The notes under the pieces: generated by a model | What the model was told of the DNA's origin: nothing | Databases searched by the model: none | What the model saw: only the letters and a program-made list of their open reading frames with translations | Translations under genes and position numbers: made by a program | NCBI GenBank assembly: GCA_003568415.1 | Contig: PWXV01000336.1 | Location: 1-64,000 of the forward strand | DNA from: Ignavibacteriales bacterium | GTDB taxonomy: Bacteria > Bacteroidota > Ignavibacteria > T3Sed10-11 | DNA: 64,000 nt | Direction: 5' to 3' | In this document: positions 8,333 through 16,638 of the stretch, piece after piece | Numbering within the stretch: position 1 is the stretch's first letter | How the letters are laid out: the number at the start of each line of letters is the position of its first letter

Positions 8333-8361
8333 TTGATTTTCGTCTAAAATGTAGTTATATA
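8333..8361 (+). promoter_or_regulatory. Sigma-70-type promoter for ddl
   Basis: TTGATT (8333-8338), a 17-base spacer and TATATA (8356-8361). Predicted transcript start is near 8368, leaving a leader of about 55 bases with GGAAGG before the TTG start of ddl. It is the only convincing promoter in the divergent nifJ/ddl gap (8193-8423); no comparable minus-strand promoter for nifJ was found. Confidence 0.45.
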
Positions 8362-8423
8362 GAGAAGTTAGCAGGAACTCTTAAAGCGATGTTTATACCT
8401 CGTACTGGAAGGAATTATTAAAA

Positions 8424-9437
8424 TTGAAAATAGCTTTATTATGCGGTGGTATTTCACCGGAGCGTGAAGTCTCTTTGGTATCCGGCAAAAATGTGACAAA
8501 TGCTTTACGGGCAACTAATTACGAGGTTGTTGTTGTCGACCCTGCATATGGTGCACATCAGCCGGATGAGAAAGAATTATTCTCGATCTCAATAAAAAGC
8601 GAACCACCGAAGTTGAATGGGTCGTTTGGTTTTTCGTCCCGAAATTATATAGAGGCGGTTAATAATGCTATTCCGGAAGATGCTGAGCTTGCATTTATTG
8701 CCTTACACGGAACGTGGGGCGAGGATGGTAAAATACAATCATTGCTTGAATTCAGAGGACTCCCCTATACAGGATCAGGTGTTCTCGCAAGTACACTGGC
8801 AATGGATAAACTGATTTCGAAGCGAATTTTCCGGGATGGAGGGATTCCGACTCCCCCCTGGGTTACACTTTACAAAAACTATGATCCGGATTATATAAAC
8901 AGGGAAATCGACCGACAATTCGGGTATCCTGTTGTGGTAAAGCCCGTCGATCAGGGATCAACAGTCGGATTGGCGATTATACAAGATCAGGAACATTTGT
9001 ATAATGCCATTAATGCAGCATTCCGCTATTCAGAGACCATATTACTTGAAATGTACGTGCCGGGTCGTGAACTTACCGTTTCAATTTTGGATGAACAACC
9101 GTTGCCGGTGATCGAAATTTGCCCGAAAGAAGGATATTACGATTATAAAAATAAATATTCTCCCGGTATGACCGAATATCTGGTACCGGCTCCGCTTGAT
9201 GATGAAGAATCCAAAAAAATACAGGATGTGGCAGAAAAAGCATTTACACTACTCGGGTGTAAAGGATTTGGACGGGTGGATTTCCGGTATAGCGATGCAG
9301 GTGAATTGTTTTGCCTGGAAGTAAATACTATTCCGGGAATGACCGATACAAGTCTCGTCCCGAAAGCCGCCAGAGCGGCCGGAATAGAGTACAAAGAACT
9401 TTGTTCACGAATAGTAAAAAATGCTTTGCCGAGTTAA
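8424..9437 (+). CDS. ddl: D-alanine--D-alanine ligase
   Basis: 337 residues starting at TTG preceded by GGAAGGAAT. The ATP-grasp ligase joins two D-alanines for peptidoglycan synthesis in the cytoplasm. Visible signatures: N-terminal LCGGISPEREVSLVSG, substrate-binding LHGTWGEDGKIQ, PYTGSGVLASTLAMDK, the ATP-binding VVKPVDQGSTVGLAI, the omega-loop region YDYKNKYSPGMTEY, and the C-terminal metal-binding EVNTIPGMTDTSLVPKAA. All catalytic blocks appear present. The intact Tyr-containing loop favours D-Ala over D-lactate as second substrate. It stands first in a plus-strand run with the FtsB-like gene, both envelope related. Confidence 0.93.
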   Translation: MKIALLCGGISPEREVSLVSGKNVTNALRATNYEVVVVDPAYGAHQPDEKELFSISIKSEPPKLNGSFGFSSRNYIEAVNNAIPEDAELAFIALHGTWGEDGKIQSLLEFRGLPYTGSGVLASTLAMDKLISKRIFRDGGIPTPPWVTLYKNYDPDYINREIDRQFGYPVVVKPVDQGSTVGLAIIQDQEHLYNAINAAFRYSETILLEMYVPGRELTVSILDEQPLPVIEICPKEGYYDYKNKYSPGMTEYLVPAPLDDEESKKIQDVAEKAFTLLGCKGFGRVDFRYSDAGELFCLEVNTIPGMTDTSLVPKAARAAGIEYKELCSRIVKNALPS

Positions 9438-9445
9438 GGTATTGC

Positions 9446-9474
9446 TTGCAAATAAAACCCTAAGTTAGTATTTT
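9446..9474 (+). promoter_or_regulatory. Promoter giving a leaderless ftsB-like mRNA
   Basis: TTGCAA (9446-9451), 17-base spacer, TATTTT (9469-9474). The -10 hexamer ends six bases before the ATG at 9481, so transcription would start at or next to the start codon. No Shine-Dalgarno sequence lies between, which fits a leaderless transcript. Confidence 0.4.
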
Positions 9475-9480
9475 TCAATA

Positions 9481-9822
9481 ATGAGTGACGTTTACCTTCG
9501 AAAGAAAAAGCCCGGTGTGCGATTGTTGCGACAATCGCTTCCACGTTTGTTACGGCGTGGGGGATTATGGAAAGTTGGAATAGTTGCGGTTATACTCGGG
9601 TTTATTTTGTTCGGTAATCGAGGAGTAATTCAACGTGTCAACCTTGAAATTGAAAAGCAGCACATGACCGAACAAATAAAAGAGGCGGAAGCGGAAACCG
9701 AGCATCTGCGTGAAAAACTCGAACAGGTTGCACAGGATGACGCGTTCATTGAAAAAATTGCTCGTGAACGATATGGTATGATTCGAAGCGGCGAGACGGT
9801 GTATCGTATTGCAGAGGAATAA
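9481..9822 (+). CDS. Septum formation initiator family protein (FtsB/DivIC-like)
   Basis: 113 residues. A basic N-terminus (RKKKPGVRLLRQSLPRLLRR) is followed by one membrane helix (about residues 30-45, VGIVAVILGFILF). A periplasmic coiled coil follows (about 50-90), with the conserved end FIEKIARERYGMIRSGETVYR. This is the architecture of FtsB/DivIC, which bridges FtsL and FtsQ in the divisome and activates septal wall synthesis. The ERYGMI-x-xGE motif after the coiled coil is the best signature. It lies after ddl and ends before a strong terminator-like hairpin. It has no ribosome site and may be leaderless. Confidence 0.85.
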   Translation: MSDVYLRKKKPGVRLLRQSLPRLLRRGGLWKVGIVAVILGFILFGNRGVIQRVNLEIEKQHMTEQIKEAEAETEHLREKLEQVAQDDAFIEKIARERYGMIRSGETVYRIAEE

Positions 9823-9862
9823 TTTCAAACTAAGCTATAGAATAAAAACATTGTAAAGAGTC

Positions 9863-9915
9863 AAACCAACATTCCCGGCGGCATCGACTCGTATAACGGG
9901 TTTGTTGGTTTTTTT
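9863..9915 (+). terminator. Rho-independent terminator touching the rarA start
   Basis: Arm AAACCAACATTCCCG (9863-9877) pairs with CGGGTTTGTTGGTTT (9897-9911), 13 of 15 positions matching, and the T run continues to 9915. It closes the ftsB-like transcript. The T tract ends only four bases before the rarA ATG at 9920, leaving no room for a ribosome site after it. Confidence 0.65.
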
Positions 9916-9919
9916 ATTT

Positions 9920-11251
9920 ATGGATCTTTTTCAAGAACAAAAAACATCGACCGGGAATAGACAAGCAGCCACGGCACCGCTTGCGGAACGGGTTCGCCCG
10001 AAAACAATTGATGAGTTTGTCGGTCAGCATCATATAATCGGTGAGGGTAAACCGCTCCGATTGATGCTCGAGCAAAAACAGCTTTGGTCAATCATTTTCT
10101 GGGGACCGCCGGGTGTGGGAAAAACAACGCTTGCCCGTTTGATTGCATTGCATTCCGATGCAGATTTTTATCAGTTGAATGCAGTATCATCGGGTGTTAA
10201 GGATGTACGCAATGTAATCACAAAAGCTGAGCGGAATCTGAAAACCATAAACCGGCAGTCACTCCTTTTTATCGATGAAATCCATCGCTTTAACAAAGCA
10301 CAACAGGATGCGTTATTACATTCGGTGGAAGAAGGAATCATAACATTGATCGGCGCGACAACCGAAAATCCATCATTCGAGGTGATCGGACCGTTACTTT
10401 CAAGAACGAGAGTGTATGTGCTTGAGTCATTAACCAAGGGCGACCTTGATACCATTCTCGAACATGCATTGGAAACCGACCCGTGGTTAAAATCTTACAC
10501 CATCACTATTGAAGACAGAGATCTTCTCATGCTGCATGCCGGCGGTGACGCCCGGTCTATGCTCAACGGACTTGAAACAGCCGTGCAACTTGCGGCAGCA
10601 AAAGATTCAACGGATGCTGTCTATATTTCCACTGAACATATTAGCGAAGCATTTCAACAGCGTTATGCAAAGCATGATAAAAGCGGTGAAGAGCACTTTA
10701 ACATAATCTCAGCATTTATAAAAAGTATGAGAGGCAGCGATCCGGATGCGGCGGTATATTGGCTGGCCCGTATGCTCGAGGGGGGTGAAGATCCTAAATT
10801 CATTGCAAGGAGAATGGTCATTCTCGCCTCGGAGGATATCGGTAATGCAGATCCGTTTGCCCTTGTGGTTGCGACAAACTGTTTCACCGCGACACATTAT
10901 ATAGGTATGCCGGAGGCGCGCATCATTTTATCACAGTGTGCCACCTATCTTGCATCAGCTCCGAAGAGTAATGCTGCTTATATGGCGATCGACCAAGCGA
11001 TGCGCGACGTGCGAACAAAACCTGCTGAACCGGTACCGCTTCATCTGCGAAATGCTCCGACAGCTTTGATGAAAGAACTTAATTACGGAAACGAATATAA
11101 ATACGCACACGATTTTAATGAGGGGTTTGTCGAGCAAGACTATCTGCCGGAATCACTCAAGCAAAGTATCTATTATAAACCTACGGATAACGGGCGCGAG
11201 GCAGCACTAAAAGAACGGCTCAATAATCTTTGGAAAAACAAAAAGCGATAA
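9920..11251 (+). CDS. rarA: Replication-associated recombination protein A (RarA/MgsA AAA+ ATPase)
   Basis: 443 residues from ATG 9920 (MDLFQEQKTS); a TTG 18 bases upstream lies inside the terminator stem and is unlikely. AAA+ ATPase: PLAERVRPKTIDEFVGQHHI at the N-terminus, Walker A GPPGVGKTT (about 62-70), Walker B LLFIDEIHRF (115-124), sensor-1 IGATTENPSFEV, then the clamp-loader-like lid and the tetramerisation domain with ARMLEGGEDPKFIARRMVIL and SEDIGNADP. This protein acts at stalled replication forks. Its start codon sits directly on the T tract of a terminator hairpin, so expression may depend on readthrough or an unseen promoter. Confidence 0.93.
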   Translation: MDLFQEQKTSTGNRQAATAPLAERVRPKTIDEFVGQHHIIGEGKPLRLMLEQKQLWSIIFWGPPGVGKTTLARLIALHSDADFYQLNAVSSGVKDVRNVITKAERNLKTINRQSLLFIDEIHRFNKAQQDALLHSVEEGIITLIGATTENPSFEVIGPLLSRTRVYVLESLTKGDLDTILEHALETDPWLKSYTITIEDRDLLMLHAGGDARSMLNGLETAVQLAAAKDSTDAVYISTEHISEAFQQRYAKHDKSGEEHFNIISAFIKSMRGSDPDAAVYWLARMLEGGEDPKFIARRMVILASEDIGNADPFALVVATNCFTATHYIGMPEARIILSQCATYLASAPKSNAAYMAIDQAMRDVRTKPAEPVPLHLRNAPTALMKELNYGNEYKYAHDFNEGFVEQDYLPESLKQSIYYKPTDNGREAALKERLNNLWKNKKR

Positions 11252-11257
11252 TACTAC

Positions 11258-12211
11258 ATGAATAAATATGTAATCGGAGTAGATCTCGGAGGAACTACCG
11301 TCAAAGCCGGAATCGTATCATTTGACGGAAAAATTATCAATACAGTAACCACTCCTACCGATGCTGAAAAAGGTCCTGAAGCAGTTTCCCGGCAGATTGC
11401 GAAAGTAATACGTGAACTTAAAAAAGCGGAAAAAGATAAAGAAATAATCGGAATTGGTGTTGCCAGTCCCGGTATGGTAAGTCTTGACGGTAATACCGTA
11501 GAGGCGCCGCCGAATTTTAAAAACTGGGGCTCGTTTCCACTTCGTGATGCTATTGTTGCAGAACTTGGAAACAGGTTACCATTATTTATTGAAAATGATG
11601 CGAATGCTGCTGCGCTGGCCGAATCGAAATTCGGGGCCGGTAAAGATGAGGATAATTTTTTGTTTGTGATATGGGGAACCGGCATAGGAGGAGGTATCAT
11701 TATGGATAGTACGATTTACCATGGCCCGCATGGCGGTGCGGGTGAATTTGGCCATAGCTCAATCGATTATAACGGACCTGTTTGTAACTGCGGCAACATT
11801 GGCTGCATTGAAAGTTTTATCGGCCAACGGTATCTCTCTGCACGGGCAACCGAATACCTGGAAAGCAGAAAGGATTCGTTGGTCTGGAAGTTGGTTGATC
11901 ATGATGCATCAAAAATTGAACCGCGCATATTGTATGATGCTGCGATGCAGGACGATGAACCGGCAAAAAATATTATGACCGAAGCAGGAGAATTATTGGG
12001 TGTTGCAATATCATCGTTTATGAATACAATGAATTTCAACGTAGCGATTGTCGGTGGTGGAATATCGGCGGCAGGCGATCTCGTTTTTCAGCCAATGAAT
12101 AAACGTGTCAGGGAAAGTGTGATGGCACCGCTTCGTCCGATAGCAAAAGTACTGCCGGCAAAACTCGGAAATCAAGCAGGTATATTGGGTGCTGCGGGAT
12201 TAGTGATGTAA
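11258..12211 (+). CDS. ROK-family sugar kinase (glucokinase-like)
   Basis: 317 residues. ATP-binding loop IGVDLGGTTVKAGIV (6-20), catalytic Asp in FIENDANAAALAE (Asp114), and the ROK zinc site, His166 in GEFGHSSI plus the C-x-CG-x2-GC-x-E block CNCGNIGCIE (Cys176, Cys178, Cys183). This places it in the ROK glucokinase/N-acetylhexosamine kinase group; there is no N-terminal DNA-binding domain, so it is an enzyme, not a repressor. It follows rarA by six bases without a clear ribosome site and precedes lptD by ten bases. Glucose is the likeliest substrate, but other hexoses are possible. Confidence 0.85.
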   Translation: MNKYVIGVDLGGTTVKAGIVSFDGKIINTVTTPTDAEKGPEAVSRQIAKVIRELKKAEKDKEIIGIGVASPGMVSLDGNTVEAPPNFKNWGSFPLRDAIVAELGNRLPLFIENDANAAALAESKFGAGKDEDNFLFVIWGTGIGGGIIMDSTIYHGPHGGAGEFGHSSIDYNGPVCNCGNIGCIESFIGQRYLSARATEYLESRKDSLVWKLVDHDASKIEPRILYDAAMQDDEPAKNIMTEAGELLGVAISSFMNTMNFNVAIVGGGISAAGDLVFQPMNKRVRESVMAPLRPIAKVLPAKLGNQAGILGAAGLVM

Positions 12212-12221
12212 GGAAAAGGGT

Positions 12222-14894
12222 ATGATCCAACGATATATTTTTATTCTTCTTTTTTTACTCGTGGTTACTGCGCTGAATCTTTCTGCGTCGGCATTTATTT
12301 TCCTTGACCAGGACACGCTTGCTGTTGAGAATGGTAACGATACACTCGATGTGGAAACAGGGATAATCGACACCCTTGTAACCGAAGAAGGCGATACTCT
12401 TATCGTTGACAGAGATGATTATGTGAGAACGGGCGTGGATACTACCGTAACCTATACCGCCCGGGACTCGGTAGTGTATTCGGTACCCGAACGTAAAATG
12501 CGATTATATAACGAAGGTGATATCCGTTATAAAAAAATGCAACTTCGTGCAGCCCGTATAACATTTGATTGGGATACCTCTGAGTTGTTTGCCGAAGGTG
12601 TGCGAAAGGATACTGTTATTGATGAGCCACTCTCGTCTTCAAAAGGAATAAAAAGTTTGTATGAGGGCTTACCAATAATGCGCGACGGACCGGAAGAGTA
12701 TGACGGCTATACAATTGCATACAATTTTGAGACGGACCGCGGCAGAATGACACTCACCGATACCGAGATAGAACAGGGATTTTATCACGGTAAAACGGCT
12801 AAGAAGATGGAGAATGATGTACTCTTTTTAGCCGACGGATGGTACACAACGTGTGACAATCCGGAGCACCCTCATTTTCATTTCTTCAGTCCGCGAATGC
12901 GGGTTGTACCGGGAAGCAGTGTCGCGGCAGCACCGATTTATCTCTATATAATGGATGTTCCTATCTTTGCTATACCGTTTGGAGTTTTTCCGGCACAGAG
13001 CGGACGGCGGTCAGGATTCATCACGCCAACCTTCGGTGAATCAGCCCAGCGCGGACGGTTCCTGACAAATATCGGCTATTACTGGGCAATTAATGATTAT
13101 ATGGATTTAGCAACAACTGCTGACTGGTACTCGCAGGGCGGGTGGAAACTCGATGCGGATTTCAGATACAGGTTACGGTATCATTTCGATGGATCTATTA
13201 ATGCATCGACAAGCTATACATACCAGGGAGAACCCGGGGATCCCCAGCGAACTGAACAGCGGGATTATCAATTGTTCGTAAGGCACAGTCAGGAGATCGA
13301 TCCTACCTCAAGAATTGATGTTAACTTCAATTATATGACCGGTCAGTATTATCAGGCAACCAGTCTTGATTTCGATCAATTGTTAACACAGAACATCATA
13401 TCGAATGCTACTTACTCCAAGCGCTGGGAAGGAACAAATAACAGTATGACAGTAAATGTGAACCGTGATCATAATATCCAGACGGATGAGGTAACCTGGA
13501 TATTGCCGAATCTATCGTTTAACCGTACAACGTCATATCCATTCCGGCGGGATGCGCGTGATCGTCGGCCCGGTGAAGCGTATCGCTGGTATGAACTAAT
13601 TGGCTATACCTACTCCAGTAATCTGCGTAATTATATTGTAACGGAAGAGGAAGTACAAGAGATTGACAATATGCTTGATACTACGCTTGTAACCGATTAC
13701 AGCGCAGGTGCTAATCATAATATTAATATATCAGCATCACAGCGGGAAGGATTCATAACCTATACACCGAATTTACGGTATACCGAAACGTGGTTTACCG
13801 AACGCCAGGAACTTTATTGGGATGATGTTGACAGTGTGCAAGCAACGCGAACGGAACGCGGGTTTTTCCCGGTACGGCATTTCAATACCGGTATATCAAT
13901 GCAAACAACCATTTATGGAATCTTTCAACCACAAATCGGTAACATAACAGGTTTCCGGCATACGGTAACACCCAGTATATCCTATAACTTTCGGCCTGAT
14001 TTTTCATCTACGTGGTGGGGGTACTACGATTATTTTGAAAATCCTGAAACCGGTGAAGTAAGAAAATTTAATCGGTATGGCGGTCAACCATTCGCTGGAG
14101 CTCCGTCGGGTGAACAGCAGATGATCTCCATGTCTGTCGGTAATGTGTTCGAGATGAAGACAGTTCCATCGGACACTGCAAACAATAATGGTGAAGAGCG
14201 TATCCATCAGTTATTGAATTTGAATGTTTCCACCGGTTATAACTTTGCAGCAGATAGTTTACACTTTAGTAATATAACATCAAACTTTAGAACGTCGGTC
14301 GGCAACTTTTCTATAAGCGGTGGGGCATCATTTTCGGTCTATGCATTTGATCGGAATCTCGGGCGGGTCGTCGATCGGTTCCAATTTAACGAGACGGGAT
14401 CGCTCATACGATTACTGAATTTCAGGATCAGTATGAGTACATCGCTGCGCGGCGGCTCATCGAATGCAACATTACCGTATGATTTCAGCGATATGCGTTA
14501 CCCGATGAATCCATACGGAAATAATATCCGGTATTATGATTATCACCACAGACCGGCGGTAGGGGTACCGTGGGATATCTCGTTATCATGGGATTTTAAT
14601 TATGATGAAAGTAATCCACTCAATATAAGAAGGCGTTCAAACATCAGGGCAAGTGCGAATGTGAATTTGACCGATAAGTGGCACATAAGAGCCTCCGGTG
14701 GGTATGATATCTTTCAAGGTGAATTTACTCAGCCACAGATCACAATAACACGCGATCTCCACTGCTGGGAGCTCTTTTTTAGCTGGGTACCCACAGGATT
14801 TAACCAGCATTATCGTCTGGAAGTACGCGTTCGTGCACCGCATTTAAGGGATCTAAAGGTAACAAAACGTGGAAGTGTGCGCGGTATTTATTGA
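12222..14894 (+). CDS. lptD: LptD-type LPS transport/outer-membrane assembly protein
   Basis: 890 residues with an N-terminal signal segment (IFILLFLLVVTALNLSASA). An OstA-like region follows (about 85-200, with MQLRAARITFDWDTSELFAE). After it comes the LptD signature VPIFAIPFGVFPAQSGRRSG with FITPTFGESAQRGRFLTNIG (about 244-285), and then a long beta-barrel of alternating aromatic strands. LptD inserts lipopolysaccharide into the outer membrane. FCB-type proteins are longer and more divergent than E. coli LptD, as here. The ribosome site AAGGAAAAGG precedes the ATG. The -35 hexamer of the downstream sigma-factor promoter overlaps its stop codon. Confidence 0.85.
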   Translation: MIQRYIFILLFLLVVTALNLSASAFIFLDQDTLAVENGNDTLDVETGIIDTLVTEEGDTLIVDRDDYVRTGVDTTVTYTARDSVVYSVPERKMRLYNEGDIRYKKMQLRAARITFDWDTSELFAEGVRKDTVIDEPLSSSKGIKSLYEGLPIMRDGPEEYDGYTIAYNFETDRGRMTLTDTEIEQGFYHGKTAKKMENDVLFLADGWYTTCDNPEHPHFHFFSPRMRVVPGSSVAAAPIYLYIMDVPIFAIPFGVFPAQSGRRSGFITPTFGESAQRGRFLTNIGYYWAINDYMDLATTADWYSQGGWKLDADFRYRLRYHFDGSINASTSYTYQGEPGDPQRTEQRDYQLFVRHSQEIDPTSRIDVNFNYMTGQYYQATSLDFDQLLTQNIISNATYSKRWEGTNNSMTVNVNRDHNIQTDEVTWILPNLSFNRTTSYPFRRDARDRRPGEAYRWYELIGYTYSSNLRNYIVTEEEVQEIDNMLDTTLVTDYSAGANHNINISASQREGFITYTPNLRYTETWFTERQELYWDDVDSVQATRTERGFFPVRHFNTGISMQTTIYGIFQPQIGNITGFRHTVTPSISYNFRPDFSSTWWGYYDYFENPETGEVRKFNRYGGQPFAGAPSGEQQMISMSVGNVFEMKTVPSDTANNNGEERIHQLLNLNVSTGYNFAADSLHFSNITSNFRTSVGNFSISGGASFSVYAFDRNLGRVVDRFQFNETGSLIRLLNFRISMSTSLRGGSSNATLPYDFSDMRYPMNPYGNNIRYYDYHHRPAVGVPWDISLSWDFNYDESNPLNIRRRSNIRASANVNLTDKWHIRASGGYDIFQGEFTQPQITITRDLHCWELFFSWVPTGFNQHYRLEVRVRAPHLRDLKVTKRGSVRGIY

Positions 14895-14919
14895 TTACAA
14901 ATCGAAAATACATTATAAT
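14891..14919 (+). promoter_or_regulatory. Strong sigma-70-type promoter for the ECF sigma gene
   Basis: TTGATT (14891-14896), 17-base spacer, perfect TATAAT (14914-14919). The -35 overlaps the lptD stop codon (14892-14894). The predicted start is near 14926, giving a leader of about 45 bases. The segment TATTCTTGAAATAAT just downstream resembles the palindrome in front of the gene at 19530. Confidence 0.55.
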
Positions 14920-14970
14920 TAAAATATTCATATTCTTGAAATAATCCTTGAGTAATAGTAGGTCGGTACA

Positions 14971-15564
14971 TTGAAACCTGAAAAATTGTCTATACGGCAA
15001 GATGAAGACCGTATAATTAATCGCATTAATGATGGTGATCGTGATGCGTTTAAAGAGATGGTACACCTTTACACCAGGCGATTATATTTTTACGCGTGGC
15101 AGTATCTGGGTGACCGTCATATGGCAGAGGACATTGTACAAGACCTCTTTCTGGAAATCTGGAATAAGCGGAAAACCTGGCATCCCAATGAGACATTACA
15201 GGGATACCTGCTTAAATCAATAAAAAATCGTTGCTTACGCTACATCCAAAAACAGAGGCCGATGACAAGCAGTAGTATGAGCTCATATGCCAGGGAGCAA
15301 TTTGAAGACACGGTCGCCACAACCGTCGATGTGCAGTCAAAATCCCGTATCGAAAATGCACTATTGCAACAGGATATAATGGATGCATTGCAAGCATTAC
15401 CGGAAAGATGTGGCCTCATTTTCCGTATGCACCGATTTGAAGGTATCAGTCAGAAGAAGATAGCTAAAGAGTTAAATATATCGGTGAAGACTGTCGGTAA
15501 TCAAATTCAACGTGCAGTAAGCATTTTATCTGAAAAATTAAAACATCATCTTGAAAATGAATAG
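14971..15564 (+). CDS. ECF RNA polymerase sigma factor, FecI-like
   Basis: 197 residues from TTG, preceded by GTAGGTCGG. Region 2 is seen as FYAWQYLGDRHMAEDIVQDLFLEIW (about 45-69; core AEDIVQDLF). Region 4 starts at ALQALPERCGLIFRMHRFEG and contains the helix-turn-helix ISQKKIAKELNISVKTVGNQ (about 162-181). There is no region 3 or extra C-terminal domain. The gene is followed by a FecR-type anti-sigma factor and a TonB-dependent transducer carrying an STN domain, the standard cell-surface signalling triad. It is predicted to direct transcription of the receptor and perhaps the genes at 19530 and 22174. Confidence 0.92.
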   Translation: MKPEKLSIRQDEDRIINRINDGDRDAFKEMVHLYTRRLYFYAWQYLGDRHMAEDIVQDLFLEIWNKRKTWHPNETLQGYLLKSIKNRCLRYIQKQRPMTSSSMSSYAREQFEDTVATTVDVQSKSRIENALLQQDIMDALQALPERCGLIFRMHRFEGISQKKIAKELNISVKTVGNQIQRAVSILSEKLKHHLENE

Positions 15565-15627
15565 GGAATTTAGTGCTCTCAGTGTATCTATCTATGTAAC
15601 AATCTTTGTTTCTTTTTAATAAAAACT

Positions 15628-16554
15628 ATGCCAAATAAGGGTAAAAATAGCGATTCCAAAAAAGACTTCCAAAACCATTCGGATAAGGTATGGAACATCC
15701 TTGATGCTGTGCCCGAGTGCTCGGAGGATTTTGAGGAAAAAATACTTGCCAGCTCCACGGAAAGAGAGATGCAGAGTAGTGGCCGAAGTGGTTCATTTTC
15801 TTGGGTTTACAGAGCCGCCGCAGCTATTTTTCTGTTATTTGGGATAGGTTTATTGTATTTTATTACACAGGATGATGTGACAGATATCACATTCATCGAG
15901 TATGAAAGTGTGCTTTACAACACCGAACGTGGAGAACGAAAAGAATTACATATCTCAGATCATATCTATGTCCAACTCAATGCGGAGACCGATCTAAAAA
16001 TAATGCCCCACAAAGATAAGATGGCTCCAAGACTTGTATATTTGCGCGGAGAAGCTTATTTTAATGTATCCGATACACCTGCTGGATTTGAGGTGAAAAC
16101 CGATGCCGGTGTTGTACAGGTGATCGGAACGGCATTTAACATACGGGCTCGTGAGGATGAGGTCGATGTGGTGGTTGAATCAGGGCTTGTTTCAATACGA
16201 GGTCTTTCGTATGAGGATATTGATACCGCTGTTCAAGTGCCGGCAGGACACAGAAGTGTGAAACATAAAAATAGTCCTGCTCTCGAACCGGTTCCGATTG
16301 ATATCAAAAAGTTTTTATCCTGGAGAACCGGAGAGTTTGTATTTGAACAAACACCGCTCAGTGATGTTATTGTTAATCTTGAGCGTGCGTACAATGTCCG
16401 TATCGATTTGCAAGATCGCAATCTCGATGACATTCGGGTAACCGGAGAGTTCGGCCAAGAGCCCCTTATGCAGATCCTCAATGAAATTTGCTGGTCGGCA
16501 AATCTTCGCTACCGTCAGGAAGAGGATGTTTATATATTGTATAAACCTGACTGA
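15628..16554 (+). CDS. FecR-family anti-sigma factor (inner membrane)
   Basis: 308 residues: a short cytoplasmic N-terminus (1-60), one membrane helix (about 62-80, RAAAAIFLLFGIGLLYFIT), then a periplasmic FecR domain (about 97-191) with YNTERGERKELHISD, LRGEAYFNVSD and VIGTAFNIRAREDEVDVVVE. A C-terminal DUF4974-like/secretin-fold segment (about 236-305) contains FEQTPLSDVIVNLERAYNVR. This protein holds the ECF sigma factor inactive until the loaded receptor signals through its STN domain. It lies between the sigma and receptor genes. Topology and domain order are typical of the FCB group. Confidence 0.92.
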   Translation: MPNKGKNSDSKKDFQNHSDKVWNILDAVPECSEDFEEKILASSTEREMQSSGRSGSFSWVYRAAAAIFLLFGIGLLYFITQDDVTDITFIEYESVLYNTERGERKELHISDHIYVQLNAETDLKIMPHKDKMAPRLVYLRGEAYFNVSDTPAGFEVKTDAGVVQVIGTAFNIRAREDEVDVVVESGLVSIRGLSYEDIDTAVQVPAGHRSVKHKNSPALEPVPIDIKKFLSWRTGEFVFEQTPLSDVIVNLERAYNVRIDLQDRNLDDIRVTGEFGQEPLMQILNEICWSANLRYRQEEDVYILYKPD

Positions 16555-16638
16555 TAGCAAAATATAGCACTTCACCGAATATTTTTTTGTTTATTACGGT
16601 ATAGAAACCGTGCTAAACATCGTCGAGGAGGACTTACG

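Noticed and set aside
8302-8421. 39-codon open frame ahead of ddl, ending two bases before its start, as a leader peptide
   Set aside because: A good promoter (8333-8361) lies inside it, its internal ribosome site is only one base from the second ATG, and the peptide has no regulatory features.
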